Of a stretch of 64,000 bases of DNA, positions 44,239 to 54,387 are shown piece by piece. The notes beneath the pieces were generated by a model. The model did no database searches. It worked only from the letters and a program-made list of their open reading frames with translations, and was not told the DNA's origin. The stretch is from contig NW_003314316.1 of assembly GCF_000143415.4 (NCBI RefSeq), positions 62,001 to 126,000 on the forward strand, read 5' to 3'. This DNA is from Selaginella moellendorffii. Lineage: Eukaryota; Streptophyta; Lycopodiopsida; Selaginellales; Selaginellaceae. The position numbers and the translations under genes are program-made. Each line of letters starts with the position of its first letter. The first letter of the stretch is position 1.

Positions 44239-46233
44239 TCATCTCGCGAAGTTCTTCTCCACATTGGCCTCGGCAAATGCGTTGTGAAGAACGACGTAAG
44301 GCTGCGACTGTCCAGGATCCCACTCTATTGCCGCTCTTGCAAGCCGGATAGCTCGCTCGATCTCCCCAAATGCCCGGCAAGCATCCAGCAAGCTCGTCCA
44401 AGCCACCATATCCGGCACAAACGGCATGGTGTAGAGCAGCTCTTCAGCCCTCTCAATCTGGCGGGCCTTGCCGAGGAGCTGGACGAGGCAAGCGTAGTGT
44501 TCCTCGTTGGGAGCCACGAAATAGTCCACGCCCATGGAGACAAAGTGGTCTCGGGCGACTTCTACGAGCCCTGCGTCGCTCAACCCCGCAAGAGTAGCAG
44601 TGAAGGTTACCTCATTGGGAGACAATCCCAGGAGCAGCATCGATCTGAGAGAAACCATCGCTAGACTAAAATGCCCGTTTCGAGCATAGGCTGAGACGAT
44701 TGCAGTCGCGGAAACCACGTCGTGATGCTGCTCGATTTTCTGGATGGATGCTGGATCGTGAATGTCTCCCTGCCTTGCAATCACACCCAAAAGGAGCGTC
44801 CAGGAGTGAATCGCGAGCTGTGGCATCCGATCAAAGACAAGCTTCGTCTCGTGAAAATGCCCGTGCGCGGCAAATGCTGAGATGAGCGTTGTCCAAGACT
44901 CCAGCCCTCGTTCCGGCATCTGATCAAACACAAACTTTGATTTTCTTGTGCATCCAAGCTGGCCCAAATTCTGGATCATTGCGTTCCAAGCCGGAACATC
45001 TCGCGCGGGCATTCGATCAAAGCCCGAGAGCGAAGCATCCAAATGCCCGCTTTGGGCAAGCGCTGTGATCATCGATGACCATGAGACAACATCCCTCTGG
45101 AGCATATGATCAAAAGCTCGTTTTGCCCGATCCAGTCGACCGGCCTCGCCATAAGTGAGGATCATTGTGTTGGATGCGAAGAGATCCAGTCGATCGATCG
45201 ACTCTAGCAGCTCTACCGCTTCTTGGAGCTGCCCGTTCTCGGCCTTGGATCGAGCGAGGCTGTTCCAGGCCTCGATGCTTTTCTCTGGCATCCTGTGGAA
45301 GAGATCACCGGCGCGATCGACGAGGCCGTGCCGGCAGTGCGCTGTAACGATAGAGTTCCAGGAGATCATGTCGTGATGAGGCATCCTCGCGAAAATCCTG
45401 TTGGATTCGTCGAGAGTGCCGGAGTAGACTGCTAGCATCGTGTTCCAAGTCACCAGATTTCTCTCCGCGATCACTTCCTCGAAGACCTTCCTAGTGCCGA
45501 CTAGATCCCCGGTCGCGGCACTGGCTGTGACCATCGCGTTCATCGAGAAGAGATTGTGGAGTGGCATCTTGAAAAGGACACCAATGGCGGCAGTGATCAA
45601 TCCGACGAGAATGTAGCCCTGCGCTAGCGTGTTCCAGCAGAGTGGATCACGCGATGGGATCCTGTCAAAGAGATCCTTGGCCTCCCGCAAATGCCCTTGG
45701 TGTGAAGAAGCCACGATGAGCGTCGTCCAAGAGATCACATTGTGCATTGGCATCCTCAAAAACACGCCATAGCCGCCGCCATAGCTGATCGGAGCTGTCG
45801 CTTGGAGGATCTGGTTCCAGCTGACGACATCGCGCTGTGGCATCCGGTGGAATGTTGCGGCCGCTCGATCTGGATGCCCGTTTGTGGCGAAGGCCGCGAG
45901 GATCATGTTCCAGGAGTAAATATTTGGGGAGGAGATCGACTCAAACACCGCCATAGCCTCCTCGATCTTGCCACAGCGCGCGTACATCTCGACGAGGAGA
46001 TTGGAGAGGAACCTATCGTGCCTGTGGAGCGTCTGCTGGATTTGGCAGTGAACGATCTTACCCTGGCCGAAATCCCTGTCTCTGGAGCATTGCATGACGG
46101 TGCGAGCGAAGGAATCGACGTCGTGATGCCCAGCATCGGCGATCTTGGCAATGGATTTGAAGCAGATCACTCGCGCCCTGGGCGGCCAATCCAAGAGAGA
46201 GCTTCTCGACGTGCCGGCCCTTGCCAAGATCAT
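44239..46233 (-). CDS. Pentatricopeptide repeat (PPR) protein 2, E-type
   Basis: An intron-less gene of 664 residues from ATG 46233. A GTG-started frame four codons longer exists but ATG is preferred. About fifteen PPR motifs of around 31 residues follow the first block (FARTVMQCSRDRDFGQGK), for example MPQRDVVSWNQIL and MPHHDMISWNSIVTAHCRHG. The array ends with the PNEVTFTATLAGLSDAGLV block and the E-type WTSLLDACRAFGE; there is no DYW domain. Organelle RNA binding is expected from the family. The 5' end overlaps the coding start of the next gene on the other strand by 83 bp. Confidence 0.88.
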   Translation of the reverse strand: MILARAGTSRSSLLDWPPRARVICFKSIAKIADAGHHDVDSFARTVMQCSRDRDFGQGKIVHCQIQQTLHRHDRFLSNLLVEMYARCGKIEEAMAVFESISSPNIYSWNMILAAFATNGHPDRAAATFHRMPQRDVVSWNQILQATAPISYGGGYGVFLRMPMHNVISWTTLIVASSHQGHLREAKDLFDRIPSRDPLCWNTLAQGYILVGLITAAIGVLFKMPLHNLFSMNAMVTASAATGDLVGTRKVFEEVIAERNLVTWNTMLAVYSGTLDESNRIFARMPHHDMISWNSIVTAHCRHGLVDRAGDLFHRMPEKSIEAWNSLARSKAENGQLQEAVELLESIDRLDLFASNTMILTYGEAGRLDRAKRAFDHMLQRDVVSWSSMITALAQSGHLDASLSGFDRMPARDVPAWNAMIQNLGQLGCTRKSKFVFDQMPERGLESWTTLISAFAAHGHFHETKLVFDRMPQLAIHSWTLLLGVIARQGDIHDPASIQKIEQHHDVVSATAIVSAYARNGHFSLAMVSLRSMLLLGLSPNEVTFTATLAGLSDAGLVEVARDHFVSMGVDYFVAPNEEHYACLVQLLGKARQIERAEELLYTMPFVPDMVAWTSLLDACRAFGEIERAIRLARAAIEWDPGQSQPYVVLHNAFAEANVEKNFAR

Positions 46234-47800
46234 CAAGAACAGCACCAGCTCCGGCGATCTAGCCTGCTGCCGCCGCGCACACGATCAAATCCTCACCAGC
46301 GCCCACAGCGGCGTCACATTCCTCCACAATCTCCTCATCGAGATGTATGGCAGCTGCGGCGGATTGGAGGAGGCGGAGGCGGTGTTCTCCGCGATGCGAT
46401 CGCCAAACACATTCTCCAGGAACAACCTGATCTTCGCCTATGGCAAGAATGGCAAACCCTACGAGGCATGGAAGCTCTTCGTCCAAATGGCCGCCAAGAA
46501 TGCCCTCTCTTGGGTATCAATCACACGAGCGCTAACGCGGTCTGGGCAACTGGACCTCGCCAAGAAGATGCTCTTAAAGATGCCCCAGCTAAGCACCACT
46601 CCCTGTACGGCCATGGTCGTCGCATATGCCCAAAGAGGGCATCTTGTTGGTGCCAGCTCCGTGATGGGCCTCATGGCCGAAAGTGACGCGACGGCGTCCA
46701 CGGCCATGATAGTGGCGTACGGAGGCGCCGGCAATGTGGACGAGGCGGAGAGGATATTCTTTGCCAGCGCCGCGCAGGATGTGGTATCGTGGACAGCAAT
46801 GTGCCAAGCATATGCCGAGAACGGGTATCTGGAAGATGCGAGGCGAATCTTCTCGAGCATGCCCCAGCGCAATGTGGTCACTTGGAACGCGCTGATGCAA
46901 GCGTGCGTCTCCAATCGCGAGCTGGAATCCGCGAGTGAGTGCTTCGATTCCATGCCGGAGCGCGACGCGGCGTCGTGGAACACGCTCATCGCGGCGTTCG
47001 CGCAGCTAGGGTTTCCGGGCGACGCGAGGCGCGCTTTCGATCGGATGCCGCAGCACAGCGTGATCAGCGCGACGTCGATGATCGTCGCGCTGGCGTGGAG
47101 CCCGGGGGGATTGAGCGCCGCGATCGCGGAGTTCGACAGGATTCCAGGGCGGGATCTTGTTTCTTGGAACGCCATGGCGCAGGCTCACGCGGCGAGTGGA
47201 AATCTTGCCGAGGCCGCGGAGATTTTCGATCGGATGCCGTGGAGGGACGTGACGGCGTGGAATGCCATGACCGAAGCGCTGTCGCAGCACGGGCATCTGG
47301 ATCGAGCGCGGCGATCCTTCGATGCGATGCCAAATAGGGATGTGATCTCCTGGACCACGATGATCGATGCCTACACGCAGAACGGGCATCCTCGCGAGGC
47401 GCTGGAGCTCTTCCACGCGATGCTACTGGAATCCATGCGCCCGAATCAGCTCACATTCCTGTGCGTTCTTGCCGGATGCAGCCATGGCGGATCTCTCGAG
47501 CGCGCTCGCCAGTATTTCCATTCGATGCTCCAGGATCACGACATCCAGCCGCGCGTCGAGCACTTCCACTGTCTCATCGATCTTCTCGGTCGATCCGGGA
47601 GGGAGCTCCACGACGCCGAGGATCTCATCCGTGAGATGCCGTTCCAGGAGGACGAAATCTCCTGGACGACGCTCCTCGGCGCTTGCCGCGTCCACGGCGA
47701 TCCATCGCGGGGATCCAAGGCCGCAACGAGGATCGCGCACCTCACCCCGGATCGATCGGCCCCCTACGTTCTTCTCAATCAGGCACAGATGGTCGAGTAG
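46151..47800 (+). CDS. Pentatricopeptide repeat (PPR) protein 3, E-type
   Basis: An intron-less gene of 549 residues starting at ATG 46151. The region needed for the first motif (ALAKIIKNSTSSGDL, then HNLLIEMYGSCGGLEEA) starts near 46215, so most of the 46151-46233 overlap with the opposite gene lies in the N-terminal leader. About eleven motifs follow, such as MPQRNVVTWNALMQACVSN and MPERDAASWNTLIAAFAQ, then PNQLTFLCVLAGCSHGGS and an E domain (WTTLLGACRVHGD). The DYW domain is absent. Family knowledge predicts binding of a chloroplast or mitochondrial transcript. The next PPR gene begins 40 bp after its stop. Confidence 0.88.
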   Translation: MDLKQITRALGGQSKRELLDVPALAKIIKNSTSSGDLACCRRAHDQILTSAHSGVTFLHNLLIEMYGSCGGLEEAEAVFSAMRSPNTFSRNNLIFAYGKNGKPYEAWKLFVQMAAKNALSWVSITRALTRSGQLDLAKKMLLKMPQLSTTPCTAMVVAYAQRGHLVGASSVMGLMAESDATASTAMIVAYGGAGNVDEAERIFFASAAQDVVSWTAMCQAYAENGYLEDARRIFSSMPQRNVVTWNALMQACVSNRELESASECFDSMPERDAASWNTLIAAFAQLGFPGDARRAFDRMPQHSVISATSMIVALAWSPGGLSAAIAEFDRIPGRDLVSWNAMAQAHAASGNLAEAAEIFDRMPWRDVTAWNAMTEALSQHGHLDRARRSFDAMPNRDVISWTTMIDAYTQNGHPREALELFHAMLLESMRPNQLTFLCVLAGCSHGGSLERARQYFHSMLQDHDIQPRVEHFHCLIDLLGRSGRELHDAEDLIREMPFQEDEISWTTLLGACRVHGDPSRGSKAATRIAHLTPDRSAPYVLLNQAQMVE

Positions 47801-47840
47801 ATCGTGAGGAGGAATCGAAATTTCGATCGATCCTTGCGAT

Positions 47841-49583
47841 ATGCGAAGGGTTCTTCCAGGGATCGACGCCGAGCTCTCTCTTCTCATCAAATCTTGCGGC
47901 GACTCCAAGAACATCGCGAGGGGGAGGGAGATCCACGCGAGAATCGCTGGCTGCGAGCTCCGCCACGATCGATTACTGGCAAATCTCCTGGTGGAGATGT
48001 ATGGCAAATGCGGCAGTGTCGACGACGCGGAGGGCGTGTTCTTGGCCATCCCCGACCCCAATCCCTACTCTTGGAACATCCTCATCGCGGCCTACGTCCA
48101 GAATGGCTGCCTCCGCCGAGCAAGGCGCGCGTTCTTGGAGATGCCCGGCCGTGGCATCGTCTCCTGGAACACCATCGCCAAGGGCTGGGCGGAGAGTGGC
48201 AATCTGGCGGAGCTTCTGGGTGTGTTCCACCGGATGCCGCAGTGGAATCCAGTCTCGTGCACTGCGATGGCGATGGCGCACGCGCAAGAGGGCGATCTCT
48301 CGGCAACCAAGCAGCTCTTTGATTCGATGGAGCAGCGGGATCTCGCGGCGTGGAACGGGATGATCCAAGCGTATGCCCAGAACGGGCATATCTCCGCGGT
48401 GGAGCGTGTCTTCTCCAGGATGCCGGGGTGTGATGCCGTCTCGAAAACGCTGATCGTCAGAGCTTACGGCCTCGCCCAAGATCCTGGGAAAGCGAAGGAT
48501 GCCTTCGATCAGACCCAGCAGCGCGACGTGATCGCGTGGAATGCCGCGATCCGAGCGTACGCCCAGAGCGGGCATCCGGAGGAAGCTCGAGCGATCTTCG
48601 AAGTGATGCCGGCGTGGAATGTGGTCTCCTGGACAGTGATGGTGGTCGCTTACGCCGAGAGCCGCGATCCCGATCGTGCTGAAGAGATCTTTCTGGCGAT
48701 GCGAGAGGATGATTTGGTGGCGCGCACGTCGATGCTCGCGGTGTATGCCCAACGAGGGGACCCAGAGGTAGCGCACAGGATCTTCGATGGTATGGCGCTG
48801 CTCCAGCGCGATGGGATCTGCTGGACGGCGCTCATCCGGGCCTACGTCGAGAATGGTCACCACGATTGGGCGAGAGCGGCGTTCCAGAGAATGCCGCAGT
48901 GGGATCTCTCGGCGTGGAATTCGATCCTCCAGTCGTTGATCCAGACGAGCCAGCTCCGCGAGGCTCGAGCGATCTACGAGAGCATGCCGGAGTGGAACAT
49001 CGTGTCTTCGACGCTGCTCATCGCTGGGTACACCAGATCCGGGGACGTAGCCGAGGCGAAGCTCGCGTTCGATCGGATTTCTCACAGGGATCCAGTCTCC
49101 TGGACGACGATGATCCACGCGTATGCCCAGAACGGACACTGCGACGAGGCTTTCGATCTCCAGCGAGCGATGGAGCTCGAGGGTGTTGCTCCCGACGATG
49201 CCACCTTCGTGTCGCTGCTCGCCGGGTGTAGCTACTCGGGGCTGCTGGAACGAGGCCGGGGATGCTTCGTGTTGATGCAAGAGACCCGCGGGATCGTCCC
49301 CAACAAGGATCACTTCTGCTGCTTGATCGACATGCTCGGGAGGAGCAAGCTGCTGGGCGAGGCGGAGGAGCTCATCCGGAGCTTGCCGTTTGATCCCGAC
49401 GCTGCGATCTGGGCGTCATTGCTGGGAGGATCGCAGGGCGGTGACCAGCAGGCTGCGAGTGCGGCGAGAGAGGTGTCGGGATTGAAGCCCGAGGACTCGT
49501 CAGCGTATGTGATGCTCGCGAACTTGATCGTTTGTGACGATGGATCACTCGATCAGGAGGAGGAGAATGAAGAACTTGCGTGA
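47841..49583 (+). CDS. Pentatricopeptide repeat (PPR) protein 4, E-type
   Basis: An intron-less gene of 580 residues from ATG 47841, 40 bp after the stop of PPR gene 3. The first block (LLIKSCGDSKNIARGREIH) is followed by about thirteen motifs of roughly 31 residues, for example MPGRGIVSWNTIAKGWAESG and MPAWNVVSWTVMVVAYAES, then APDDATFVSLLAGCSYSG and an E-like end (WASLLGGSQGGD). The terminal part is shorter and less conserved than in the other three genes and ends in an acidic tail (DQEEENEELA). No DYW domain. There is no room for a conventional promoter between genes 3 and 4, so its control region must lie within gene 3 or the two share a transcript. Confidence 0.86.
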   Translation: MRRVLPGIDAELSLLIKSCGDSKNIARGREIHARIAGCELRHDRLLANLLVEMYGKCGSVDDAEGVFLAIPDPNPYSWNILIAAYVQNGCLRRARRAFLEMPGRGIVSWNTIAKGWAESGNLAELLGVFHRMPQWNPVSCTAMAMAHAQEGDLSATKQLFDSMEQRDLAAWNGMIQAYAQNGHISAVERVFSRMPGCDAVSKTLIVRAYGLAQDPGKAKDAFDQTQQRDVIAWNAAIRAYAQSGHPEEARAIFEVMPAWNVVSWTVMVVAYAESRDPDRAEEIFLAMREDDLVARTSMLAVYAQRGDPEVAHRIFDGMALLQRDGICWTALIRAYVENGHHDWARAAFQRMPQWDLSAWNSILQSLIQTSQLREARAIYESMPEWNIVSSTLLIAGYTRSGDVAEAKLAFDRISHRDPVSWTTMIHAYAQNGHCDEAFDLQRAMELEGVAPDDATFVSLLAGCSYSGLLERGRGCFVLMQETRGIVPNKDHFCCLIDMLGRSKLLGEAEELIRSLPFDPDAAIWASLLGGSQGGDQQAASAAREVSGLKPEDSSAYVMLANLIVCDDGSLDQEEENEELA

Positions 49584-49873
49584 GAGTTGGAGAACTATTG
49601 CTGTGATCTGGTAGTTCTCGGCTACTCCACCTGGAATGAAAGATGAGACGATTGAAAGCCTCGACTCTGCTAGTTGGATTAGATTTCGGATGAAAACGAA
49701 GAACTTGCGTAAAAAATTCGCGAGAAAATTTTGGAAAGAACTCACTAGCGCTGTGATGCTCGTAACCTGTGCTTGTTTTCGACGGCGTATCCGAATAGAT
49801 CCCTGTGACAAACGTGAGAAAACAAAGGAAAGTAAAACGAATGAAGATGTCACGTACATGTATAGCTCTGGTA

Positions 49874-50576
49874 CTAATTGATGGAGAGCTCGGGCTCCAC
49901 TATCTCGGACTCCACCACCTCGGCCTCCTTGATCTCGGGCTCTTTTTCCTCCTCGAATTTGGACGCTTCTTCTTCGATTTGTGGAGCTGGTGCTGCCTGT
50001 TCTTCAACCTCGCCGGGACTGCGACGCTCATCCAGGATTTTTTTTACGTCCTCCAAGCTAGGCGGTTCCCGGAACCTATAATCGGCCTCTCTAGGCTTGT
50101 AAGTTACGAACAGGATCCCGCAAGTGATGACCTGCTCGAGCAAATCAAGACAAGCAAAGATTGGACAAGAATGGCGACTTACCGCTACCACGATTCCAAT
50201 CGCCCAGAGATACTGCAGGATGAATCCCAGCCAGTTCCACTGCGGCCCTTCCCAGAAATCTGGAACCATTCCTGGATCGAAATAATCGTCGTTGGGAAAA
50301 GGAGCTGGAGTGGGATTCGACGACGACGAGGATTTCGCTCCGGATTTCTGCTTTGTCATCCGAAATCGCGACCTTGGAGGAAGAATCTGGTTGCTTCACA
50401 TTCTTACCGGAGGAAGACGGCGACGACGATTCCAATTTCTTGGCCCGGATGAGACTACTCCTCCTGGCGATCGCGACGTGGTTCCTGCTGGGAAGAGGAT
50501 TTAATCCGCTCCTCCGGTGGAGGAATGGCGATGGCGCGCCGAGAGCGTGGACGCCATGCCGCGATGCCAGCGCCAT
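49874..50576 (-). CDS. Plastid-targeted protein with one membrane span, function unknown
   Basis: The start is taken as ATG 50576, giving an N-terminus rich in Ala, Arg and Ser without acidic residues (MALASRHGVHAL ... RRSSLIRAKK), typical of a chloroplast transit peptide. The mature part has a conserved-looking block (PNDDYFDPGMVPDFWEG, PQWNWLGFILQYLW), a membrane segment (IGIVVAVITCGILFV) made by joining exons at 50183 and 50132, and an acidic C-terminal tail. An upstream intron of 69 bp (donor GTAAGA at about 50412, acceptor near 50344) is needed to link the transit peptide to the mature frame and is the weakest point of the model. Similar plastid proteins occur across land plants to my recollection, but I cannot name this one. 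Confidence 0.65.
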
Positions 50577-50771
50577 TGCGCATGGGACGAAAGAAATCTG
50601 CCCCAGACGATGATACATCCACAACCACTCGTTTAAATCTTTATTCCGGGCAAAATTCCGGTTCTTTTTCTACAAAAATGGTGACGTGGAGGTAAAGGTG
50701 GGGTATGACCAGGGAAAATGCAGGGTATGACGAAGGAAACAGCGAGGGAAGAACAGGGGAGAACAAACGAA

Positions 50772-51815
50772 TCAATTCACGTAGCGGCAGTTCTTCCTGA
50801 TCTGGCCGCTACTGCCCGTGAGCACCTTGTGGGCGGTGAGCTTCTGGTAGGCGGTGATGTATGTCTGGAAGAATTGGTTCTGGTCCTGGGCGAATTTCGC
50901 TACCGCGGTGCTGGTTCTCGAGTCTTGGCCCAGCGCCGCGTCGATGCTGAAGAGCCCGAGCCTGGAGCTCACCTCCTGGTAGTAGCGATTGTCGAATCGC
51001 AAGCTGGTGAAATCGTTCATCACCGTGGTGGTGTTGAGAATGAATCGCGGATCCGAGACGGGGCAGCTGATCCGGAGGCGCGCCGCGTAGAAGGGATTGA
51101 GGTTGGAATCCAGGGTCGGGTAGAGGCGATTGACGATGTTGAGGCAGTGGCCGACGCCCAGCGTGTGCGCGCCCATGATCGCCACGCTCTCCTCGATGGA
51201 CATGCCCATGGCGCGGAAGATATCCAGAAATTTGTCGACGCTGATCGTGGGCGGGGGCAGCGCCGCGTCGGCGGCGCGATTGCTCGCGAATGTGGCATCC
51301 CTCCGCCCGAGCTGGATGGGGAAATCCGGGCCGCCAGCAATCGCCGCGGCGTCCCGGCCCGCTAGCGCGACGATGTCCGCGCACGAGACCTCTCCGCCGC
51401 CGCATTGCGCGTCCACCGCCGCCTTGATCCGATCGATGATCGCGAGCTCCCGGACGCCGAAATTTCGATCGGACGCCATCTCGCTGGTGATGGAGCCCTT
51501 GTTGTTGAGCAGGATCGATGCGTCGCAGCCCTGGATGGAAATTGATCGAGGATGTCAGTGGCCAGCTCTCTCGATAAAGTCTATCTAGCTTACCCCGACT
51601 TGGCAGTCGTGGAAGGAGAGGCGGAGGAGCGCCGCCCCGGCGGTGGGATCGCCAAAGAGGCTGCTCATGATCGTCGATCTCACCGTGCTCTCCAGCCCCG
51701 GGCAAGATTTCTTGTAGAAACCGAACGAGAGCTGGGAGGAGCTCGAGCTTGCGAGTGTCAGGACCATGGCTAGAATCACCCACATTGCGAAATTGGATCC
51801 CCAATTCACCGCCAT
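50772..51815 (-). CDS. Class III (secretory) peroxidase
   Basis: Two exons, 51815-51594 and 51530-50772, encode 326 residues, the normal length of the family. Residues 1-27 are a signal peptide (MWVILAMVLTLASSSSS). The distal haem site RLSFHDCQVGGCDAS spans the splice junction, and the proximal histidine is in GAHTLGVGHC. The conserved CADIVALAGRDA and the cysteine pattern are present, with the last cysteine in NCRYVN. The enzyme uses H2O2 to oxidise phenolics in the cell wall and apoplast, including lignin precursors and tyrosines of extensins such as the one at 22125-23099 (the link is only by general function). No endoplasmic reticulum retention or vacuolar extension is seen at the C-terminus. 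Confidence 0.93.
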
Positions 51816-52485
51816 CGCCGTCTCTCGCTCCAATTCGATCAGGTACGTACCGATTGATCTGCTGCAAGGGAGGAATTGGATCTGAGCGAACGCAACCAGG
51901 CCTCGATTCGATTGAATGCGCACAAATGCTTCAACCGATCGAGGTACCACGGATTCCTCTTCCTTGCAGGGGAGCAAATTCGAATTGCAGGAAGCTCTCT
52001 CAAAGGTCAAGATCGCTAGATCATCGCTCGCTCGATTGCTAGCAGCGAGACTTGGGGATCGTCTCACTACTCATTGGGAGAGAATGCGTGCGTATGAGGA
52101 GAGATCCCTGGTTGGTATATGTACAGGGGAGCTCTAGCTCCAAAACATCAATGCTTGACTTGCTAAAGCTGCCACAAAGTTAAAAAAAGGGAGGTAAAAA
52201 TTGAAGGGGGAGGCAAGAAATTATGCTGTGCTGCTCGGATGATGAATTGTGTGGTGATACTTTTTTTATACCATCCCTACCTTGATTTTTACCATGAGCT
52301 CCCTCGAAATGAGCACTTCTAGAAGGGAGAATTTCAAGGGAGAACAAATGCCCTTCTTTGGCATTTCTCTAATGAGAAATTTAGGAGAGTTGCAAAGCTC
52401 AAGTACCACGTCCAAAAACTTGGCCTTTTACAAACACTCGTTACAATCTATGGCGGCGTCGACTATTCAGCTCCGGGATGCTCGT
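51816..52485. other. Upstream region of the peroxidase gene; nothing else recognised
   Basis: This contains the peroxidase promoter and leader. AGCTCTAGCTCC and similar short words are present but no firm promoter element was identified. No open frame shows a motif. Confidence 0.35.
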
Positions 52486-52985
52486 CTGCAACTCGCTTAG
52501 GAACCTCTATCCGCTTGCTTCAAGAAACTTTGTAGCGCTCTTCATGGCCACCTTGAGCGTCTTGATGATCGCCGGAAGCACACTCTTCCAAATGCCTGCA
52601 CGTCGCTAGAGCAAAGCAGAACTTCCAGGCACCTCGTCATCCTGGCGACCATGGATTTCTTGGCAGCATCTATCAGCACCAAGATGGCCTCTTTAACGTT
52701 TTTGCTTCAGACAAGGCGCTGCTTCGATACCACCGTATAAGGCCACGCCAAGTTGCCAGCCAGGAGCACAGCGTTTTCGAGCCGGCTCGCAGTGCTTCTC
52801 TGTACGACACTACAGCGTCGGCATAGTGGCCCTGTCGCTTGAAAAACTGGGGCAAGAGTTCACTTTGTTGAAAAAACTCTTGTATTGCTGGGTAGATGAT
52901 CGGGCAGAAAGTTGCATCACACCAAGCGCACCTGAGCAGCGTCTGCAAGGAAATAAGCAACGTAAAACCTGTTCAAGAGTGTCCA
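52486..52985 (-). pseudogene. Possible NPG1/TTC7-like TPR fragment
   Basis: A minus-strand frame of about 95 codons contains SELLPQFFKRQGHYADAV and SYREALR, resembling the linker and TPR helix of no-pollen-germination/TTC7 proteins (ELLP..W...G...EAI..YRRAL). The neighbouring frame carries KNVKEAILVLIDAAKKS, which would be the next helix, so a frameshift separates them. No start or end is found. It sits between VPS22 and the peroxidase gene on the same strand. Confidence 0.35.
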
Positions 52986-53148
52986 TAAAAAACATGGAAA
53001 ATGAAAGAGGCTCTAGAATTTATGTACCTGATGATCGTTCCAGACATCAGGTAGACTCCTTCCAGAAGAAGGATCGCCAACTGGAAGGCCGCGAAAGGAA
53101 AGGAGAAAGCCAAAGAATGGCGGGACTGTATTCACAGCTTCGATCTTT

Positions 53149-54387
53149 CTAGAGTTCTTCCGCATTGCTAGAACTGAGACTAACACAAGGAAACCAATAC
53201 CTTCTTTTCCTATCAGGGTGTCCATCGTCAATCATCACCAGGCCTTCCTGTAGTGGAAAAAGAATTAGAAACAAACGAAAGAATGATCAAACCAACTAAA
53301 CGTTTTCCCTGATTGGAAACTAGTGAAGAATTCTGAGAGTGTCTCACCTTCATCAATGTTTCCAAAGCATCGATCACTCGACCGGGATGCCACGATAGAG
53401 CGCGTTCTACGTCTTCAACCAGAACAAATCCACGGACCTGGAAGTAAAAAAAGAAGAGTATAAGATACGTAGTCTCAAAAGTTTCAATCACCTCTGCGAG
53501 TTCTAAGATTTGGTTGTGGTCTTTGTTGAGCTCGGTTGGAACAGAGCGAACGAGTTTCTTTTTGCCGACGGTGAAAACCTCGAAGCCACTTCCGAGTACC
53601 TGCAAATAAGCCGTCATGGGACGAATGGTTGACGAGTCTGCAAAATCATCGAAAGATAACCCATCACACTGCAAACAAATAAATGGAAAACAAAAAGAAG
53701 AAGAAGCGAACAGAATTGATCCAACGAAGTTTTTTCTGCCCAGGTTTTCTCGTGTTTTCCATACCTTGAGCTTGTCAATCGCCTTGAGACAATCATCGGT
53801 AGTGATCGGCTCCCGGGACGTTCGTCTCTTCTTGGATAGCATCGAGCAGAGCTCGTTGAGATCAATTAGTCCTCCATTGTGAGATCGAGTCGCAAGGCAG
53901 ATCTCTACAATCTGGACACCTGCGAGCTGAGACTCATCAACCAAAAAAAGGGAGAACACGAAGAAAACTTACCAATTTCGTAGTAAAAATCTCCAATTCC
54001 TAGAAGCTCGGCCCAGAAGCCTTTGTTGGACGCTAAAGGATCGACCCCGACTTTGGAACACATCTCATGGAACTGAGCCCGGAACGCTGGATTCTTCTTG
54101 ATATCATGCTAAGAAACAAACCAAAGCAAATACCTTGAATCCCATTCACGCTCACGATTCCACTCCCATACCTTGTGCTTGCGCGCAAATTCTTCTAGCT
54201 GCGTCCTAAACGTCGCCAGCTGATCTTTGAGAAGATCTGTCCGGATTCTCGCCACATTCTCGCCAACAGATCGATACTGATCCTGGAATCAACGAAAGCA
54301 CAGCGTCCGATCCCCACAGCTGAAACAATCGCATACCCTAGCTGCAGCCGCGGAATGCAATCCCGAGATCCCAGGGCGCCTCTTCAT
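53149..54387 (-). CDS. VPS22: ESCRT-II subunit VPS22 (SNF8/EAP30)
   Basis: Seven exons, 54387-54337, 54282-54172, 54108-53973, 53919-53765, 53599-53492, 53437-53348 and 53247-53149, join in phase to 249 residues, the usual length. The N-terminal helix ([19 protein letters not shown]) and the coiled stretch ([16 protein letters not shown]) precede the two winged-helix domains: [19 protein letters not shown] with [13 protein letters not shown], and [31 protein letters not shown] with [19 protein letters not shown]. The end is RYWFPCV. VPS22 with VPS25 and VPS36 forms ESCRT-II, which sorts ubiquitinated membrane proteins into multivesicular endosomes. Introns are 44-165 bp. Confidence 0.96.

Noticed and set aside
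43335-44351. A 338-codon plus frame inside PPR gene 1
   Set aside because: It is a frame shadow rich in Arg and Gly with no domain, while the overlapping frame has clear PPR motifs.
45742-46686. A 314-codon plus frame antisense to PPR gene 2
   Set aside because: Shadow of the PPR gene; no motif and no plausible splice structure.
47973-49313. A 446-codon open frame antisense to PPR gene 4
   Set aside because: The GC-rich PPR coding sequence leaves the opposite strand open. The translation has no motif and mirrors the repeat pattern.
50809-51867. A 352-codon minus frame overlapping the peroxidase
   Set aside because: It is an out-of-frame reading of the peroxidase exons and intron; the peroxidase frame carries the haem-binding motifs.
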